DNA from: CAZUMW01 sp964621615
Lineage (GTDB): Bacteria > Desulfobacterota > WTBG01 > CAIYCZ01 > CAIRTM01
Reading direction: 5' to 3'
Length of the DNA stretch: 64,000 bases
Assembly: GCA_964621615.1 (NCBI GenBank)
Contig: CAZUMW010000007.1
Span: forward strand, 71,547-135,546
Shown: in pieces, positions 60,741-64,000 of the stretch
Position numbering within the stretch: position 1 is the stretch's first letter
How the letters are laid out: each line of letters begins with the position of its first letter
The notes under the pieces: model-generated
What the model saw: the letters and a program-made list of their open reading frames with translations, nothing else
Told to the model about the DNA's origin: nothing
Databases searched by the model: none
Program-made: the position numbers and the translations under genes

Positions 60741-62099
60741 TCACACATTCGGGAAGCCGTGAGAGGAAATATCTTTCATCTGCTCCTCAAGAGGCAGCGC
60801 GGCGATATGCTGCAGCGCCTTGAGAACATCGGGCCGCTCCGCCTGTATCCGGTCCATGCGCTTCATGAGAGCATCATTCATATGCTTAATCAGATTATAG
60901 GGGTTCAGGGTGCACGGCAGCGTTTCGGTTACCAGGCTGCGGAGGTAATTCGTGGCATCCTCCCCGAGCAGGCCGCCGCTCATGATGGTCAGAAACTCAC
61001 GGTAATCCATTGATTCAGCAAAATGATGCCGCCACCACCGGCTATACGTGTGAGCTCCCGCGCTGTCAAGCCTGTTGTTTCGAAAGGCCTCTGCCAGCGC
61101 ATGCCCCGCCCGGTAGCCCGACATCATCGAGCCCGTACACTCCGCCTCGACCGTCCAGCCGGCATCGCCTGTTATGAGCACATTGCCCACAACTGGGTCC
61201 GGGACAGGTGACCACATATTGCCCACATGGGCCTGCTCCCGATTGATCGAGGCTCCTGCAAACCACGAGGAGAAAGGGCTGCTGCAGATACACCGGTCAA
61301 GCTCCGCCCGGTAATCTATGTCCGGATGCGCAGCGCCGCCGGCGTATACCCAGTACTCATCCTCACCATAGGGACTCGGCTCTATCCATACCAGAATGGG
61401 GTACTGTGTTTTTTGATGAAACAGCTGGGGAAACACGATTGCTTCAGGATGCGGCAGCGAAAGGCCGCTCATATAATAACTGACTCCCAGAAGGGTTCCG
61501 TAAAATTCCCTGCAGCGGTTAAGGCCCAGTATTTTCACCAGCCTTGAATTGATGCCGTCCGCCGCAACGGTAAACACTCCTTTAAACACCCTGCCCTCAG
61601 CAGTGATGACTTCATTGGCGCTGTCTGACCTGCGGTGATCGACAACATTTACGCCGGTATATATATCCGCCCCGTTTTGCCGTGCGTCGTGAAGCAGCGT
61701 TTCAAGAAGCTCTTTTTTGCTGTAGGTGACTGAAAGGCGGCCTGCGCTCCCGCGGCCGGCATTTACATCATAGTCCCCCATGCGAACACAGGAGCGTGCA
61801 TCTGAGGTATATATATGCCACGCATAGAAATTTTTATAGGGACCGCTATAGGGAACGGAAAAGCCGCTTACCGGGAATACGAGCCGCTGCTGCTGCTCGT
61901 TGAAATACATCCGCTCGCCAAAATAATAATCATCCTCTATGGCGAACATTGTCGCACAGCTTCGCTGAACATCGGTAATGCTGTCTTTTCGTTCAAGAAG
62001 AGCAACCCGCAGCCCGTTCTCAGCTGCGGTTTTTGCTGCCATAAGCCCTGCCGGCCCCGCGCCGACCACAACAACATCATATGTCCTGCTCATGGACAC
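60741..62099 (-). CDS. Geranylgeranyl-reductase-like FAD oxidoreductase 2
   Basis: 452 residues. The same three FAD motifs are present: DVVVVGAGPAGLMAAKTAAE, VFTVAADGINSRLVKILGLN and NVLITGDAGWTVEAECTGSM. It aligns along its length with the protein at 59309 (both have SCA/SCC after the second strand and GFSVPYSG), so the pair arose by duplication. The last 50 residues are helical. Its ATG follows GGGAGG. It is directly downstream of the MarR gene. Confidence 0.85.
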   Translation of the reverse strand: MSMSRTYDVVVVGAGPAGLMAAKTAAENGLRVALLERKDSITDVQRSCATMFAIEDDYYFGERMYFNEQQQRLVFPVSGFSVPYSGPYKNFYAWHIYTSDARSCVRMGDYDVNAGRGSAGRLSVTYSKKELLETLLHDARQNGADIYTGVNVVDHRRSDSANEVITAEGRVFKGVFTVAADGINSRLVKILGLNRCREFYGTLLGVSYYMSGLSLPHPEAIVFPQLFHQKTQYPILVWIEPSPYGEDEYWVYAGGAAHPDIDYRAELDRCICSSPFSSWFAGASINREQAHVGNMWSPVPDPVVGNVLITGDAGWTVEAECTGSMMSGYRAGHALAEAFRNNRLDSAGAHTYSRWWRHHFAESMDYREFLTIMSGGLLGEDATNYLRSLVTETLPCTLNPYNLIKHMNDALMKRMDRIQAERPDVLKALQHIAALPLEEQMKDISSHGFPNV

Positions 62100-62190
62100 C
62101 TCCCTGGTAAGGCATTAAAATTTGCAGATATTCACTGCGCAGATAAACAGCGCACTGGTGAGACAGATCCGCCTGACTGCAACCGGCGTG

Positions 62191-62649
62191 CTAATATGTT
62201 TTCATAAAAGCTTTTTCCAGAAGCATGCAGACATTGTCCAGCCCCTCAAGCAGCTTCTGTTTTTCATCTGCAGGCAGGTTGGCAAACAGGGTTTTGGAAA
62301 TTCTGCGTCGCTGTTCGAGAAATTCCGTCCTGATCTTTTGTCCCTCTTCAGTCAGGCGAACCATAACCTTGCGCCGGTCATACGGGTCCCGTTCCCTGAC
62401 CACAAAGCCGTCTTCGGCAAGATTGTCAACCATCATGGTCATGCTCGGAAGCTTTGCGCCGATGTTATCTGCCAGCTCGGTCATTGTACAGCAGTCTTTG
62501 CCTTTAAACGCATACAGCGCTTTAATGCGGGAAAGCTTGAGCACATAAGTTTGCTCTTTGTTACCCCCGAGTATCTTTTGTGTATATATTCTGCCAAAAT
62601 CACGCAGTATCGTCAAATACTCCAGCAGCCGTTCCTCCATTTGATCCAT
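62191..62649 (-). CDS. MarR-family transcriptional regulator
   Basis: 152 residues from the ATG at 62649 (GAGGAG seven bases before). The winged helix-turn-helix is CTMTELADNIGAKLPSMTMM and the wing is RDPYDRRKVMVRLTEEGQK, both standard MarR. It is a dimer that usually represses its own operon and loses DNA affinity on binding a phenolic or oxidising ligand. It precedes the two flavoproteins by 91 bases and is the likely local regulator. No Cys residue stands out as a redox switch (one is in the CCTMTE segment). Confidence 0.9.
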   Translation of the reverse strand: MDQMEERLLEYLTILRDFGRIYTQKILGGNKEQTYVLKLSRIKALYAFKGKDCCTMTELADNIGAKLPSMTMMVDNLAEDGFVVRERDPYDRRKVMVRLTEEGQKIRTEFLEQRRRISKTLFANLPADEKQKLLEGLDNVCMLLEKAFMKTY

Positions 62650-62718
62650 CAAAAAACTCCTCTGCTGTTAATAATGTATTCAGTTTGAAACATAAAACAG
62701 CATATCAAATTTTGCTTT

Positions 62719-62749
62719 ACTATAAAAATTAAATATTTGAATTAATTTT
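62719..62749 (-). promoter_or_regulatory. Promoter -10 with adjacent dyad, candidate MarR operator
   Basis: On the minus strand TATAGT (62719-62724) is a -10 box about 70 bases before the MarR ATG. Immediately upstream lies an 8-base inverted repeat, AAAATTAA/TTAATTTT (62725-62732 and 62742-62749), which fills the spacer. This is a typical place for autorepression, but the sequence is AT-rich and could be chance. Confidence 0.4.
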
Positions 62750-62826
62750 ATAAGCTTTAAAGGGGGTTCGTCAACAAAATTTATCAATCGCCGCCAATAT
62801 AATTCAATGCGCAGTGGAAAAATTAT

Positions 62827-63279
62827 CTATGCGGGCTGAGAGCCGCCGGGAGGCGGCGATTTCTTCCAGAAAAGCACGCTCGATGCAAGAAGCGCCGTGG
62901 AAATTGAAAGGTCCAGAATGGCAACAAGGCTCAGATACAGCACGCTGCCTGCAGCCCAGTCGGTAATGAATTTGCTCAGCGTGATAACAATGGCAAGAAA
63001 CACAAAAAAGCCCGGACGATAGCACTGCCAGACATGAAGCGGCTCAGTGAGCTTCGTAATGCGCACCATGTTCTTGCGCAGCGCATGGGCAAATATATAG
63101 CGCGCCTTTATGAGACCGACTCCGATACCTGTACACGCAGTGAGTGCTGCGATAGAAACATCCGGAGCAAGATCAAAAGCGCTTCGGATCATCGCCGCGC
63201 CCTTTAAGGCAAGTATGATACCGCCTGTGTACCATATAATAACGGCGCACAAAAAAATATGTTTTCTCGTTGTCTGCAT
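62827..63279 (-). CDS. Four-helix membrane protein of unknown function
   Basis: 150 residues from the ATG at 63279; a TTG frame extends to 63306. Four hydrophobic segments: IFLCAVIIWYTGGIILALKG, VSIAALTACTGIGVGL, FFVFLAIVITLSKFI and LYLSLVAILDLSISTALLAS. A short charged C-terminus ends KKSPPPGGSQPA. I do not recognise a family. It is probably monocistronic, between the MarR gene and the cupredoxin-like gene. Confidence 0.65.
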   Translation of the reverse strand: MQTTRKHIFLCAVIIWYTGGIILALKGAAMIRSAFDLAPDVSIAALTACTGIGVGLIKARYIFAHALRKNMVRITKLTEPLHVWQCYRPGFFVFLAIVITLSKFITDWAAGSVLYLSLVAILDLSISTALLASSVLFWKKSPPPGGSQPA

Positions 63280-63348
63280 ATCGGGTTTCAGCAGTATCCC
63301 GGACAATATATTTAGATTACATTATCATGTGCAGCATAGCGCTCAGAG

Positions 63349-63795
63349 CTAGTGAACTTTAATCTGTCCCTGAAAGCGGAACCGTTCAGAGCGCGGTTGC
63401 GGACCCAGCGGGCTGCGCTCAATATAATAGTCATAGGTTCCCGGCTCCACAAAGCACAGGCTTGCAACAGCCCCGAACGCAACTGCATCGGCAACGAAAT
63501 GGTCTTCATCGCTTAATGAAAAATTCACAGGGCTCTGACAGGCAAGCGATACTTTTTTGTCGGGAAAAGTGACCCGGATTTTACCCTTGTACTGATTGAG
63601 CCAGATAACCACAGTGCCCGGCTTTATAAATATATTAAGCGGGAACACCCCCTCATACCCCCGAATGCGCACAATCTCAGTGGCAACAGGGGTTTGCTCA
63701 ACGACAGCCGGTTTTTTATCTTCCGGCATCTGCTGGGCAAAACAGCACGTGCATGCAGAACACAAAAAACCAGCCATAATAAAAACTGCTCTCAT
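63349..63795 (-). CDS. Secreted cupredoxin-like protein
   Basis: 148 residues. Residues 1-20 form a signal peptide that is unusually Cys-rich (GFLCSACTCCFAQQ). The mature part has a Greek-key pattern: PLNIFIKPGTVVIWLNQYKG, VTFPDKKVSLACQSPVNFSL and SLCFVEPGTYDYYIER. This resembles a cupredoxin fold with PGTxVxWxN and a final G-Y-Y strand. The copper-ligand His residues of blue proteins are not in place, so it may not bind copper. The ATG follows GGGGGG. The upstream part, 63796-63900, shows no other gene. Confidence 0.7.
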   Translation of the reverse strand: MRAVFIMAGFLCSACTCCFAQQMPEDKKPAVVEQTPVATEIVRIRGYEGVFPLNIFIKPGTVVIWLNQYKGKIRVTFPDKKVSLACQSPVNFSLSDEDHFVADAVAFGAVASLCFVEPGTYDYYIERSPLGPQPRSERFRFQGQIKVH

Positions 63796-63914
63796 AAGGC
63801 CCCCCCGTGATGCTTACGGTTTACTGCACAGTGTTTCTGTAACGTATAATATGTACCCAAACGTGTCCACAATAAGTCATAACCTGTGGCAAAGCCGCAG
63901 GCTTGATTAATGAG

Positions 63915-64000
63915 CCGCTCTAAGCGGCTGCAAAAACACATAACGCAAAACAGTTGACAAACCGGGGCATTCTGCCCGTACTGTCATCACCGCCCCGACT
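63915..64000. repeat. Second copy of the repeat flanks seen at 21931-22266
   Basis: GAGCCGCTCTAAGCGGCTGC and AAAAACACATAACG here match 21931-21960, and CTGTCATCACCGCCCCGACT at the window end matches 22245-22266. In this copy the two parts are about 30 bases apart, whereas at 21931 they are separated by about 280 bases. The element continues past the window. Confidence 0.6.

Noticed and set aside
1..64000. tRNA genes and CRISPR arrays
   Set aside because: No T-loop/acceptor combination and no regularly spaced direct repeats were seen; a dedicated scan could still find a tRNA.

Overview
The window reads as a chromosomal segment of a Gram-negative, probably anaerobic bacterium. A deltaproteobacterial (Desulfobacterota-like) host is the most economical reading. 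The evidence is an outer-membrane porin with a terminal aromatic residue, a heptosyltransferase-type glycosyltransferase, rubrerythrin and a ferritin-like protein, a tungsten/molybdenum aldehyde:ferredoxin oxidoreductase, many two-component proteins carrying TPR repeats, and the block tilS-ftsH-folP-pdxJ-nnrD-tsaE-cimA. To my knowledge a block with nearly this order occurs in Geobacter and its relatives. No rRNA, tRNA or CRISPR array was recognised by eye.

Layout. 1-2100: divergent rubrerythrin and ferritin-like genes with shared promoter motifs, a SemiSWEET transporter, a decayed REP-type transposase and a hairpin repeat. 2171-6640: a BatC-like TPR protein, a GAF histidine kinase with a REC-TPR partner, and small unknowns. 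6711-13354: a methyltransferase, pepA, queE, a DUF362 protein, HU, a porin and a secreted protein. 13714-19636: a secreted FG-GAP protein, then an operon of a ClpX-like AAA+ ATPase and a CbpA-type J protein, a tiny basic protein and a membrane TPR protein. 19683-30509: minus-strand housekeeping block (ComEA-like, cimA, tsaE, nnrD, pdxJ, folP, ftsH, tilS, cupin).

30904-35089 is the most unusual locus. It is a translationally coupled operon of three SPFH (HflK/HflC-type) proteins, the first fused to a complete cation-diffusion-facilitator membrane domain, followed by a MORN-repeat protein. 35139-40089 holds a PNPOx-fold protein, a Nudix hydrolase, a PPC/DUF296 protein, serA and a GT-C-like membrane protein.

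40190-51106 is a sensory island. It has a frameshifted and truncated PAS gene, a chemoreceptor, a frameshifted hybrid histidine kinase, a REC-TPR protein, two stand-alone receivers, two paralogous SpoIIAA-like proteins, an orphan FliL-like protein and several small unknowns. 51332-55203 is an Mrp-type antiporter operon (C-D-E-F-G-A'-B) without the large NuoL-like part of MrpA. 55352-64000 holds the aldehyde oxidoreductase, a membrane protein, a GT9 glycosyltransferase, two geranylgeranyl-reductase-like flavoproteins behind a MarR regulator, and two envelope proteins.

The accessory stretches share dispersed repeats. A hairpin element of about 200-250 bp sits at 1886-2087 and 40189-40435, with a partial copy at 55287-55330. 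The first copy lies beside the transposase remnant, a relationship like that of REP elements and RAYT transposases.
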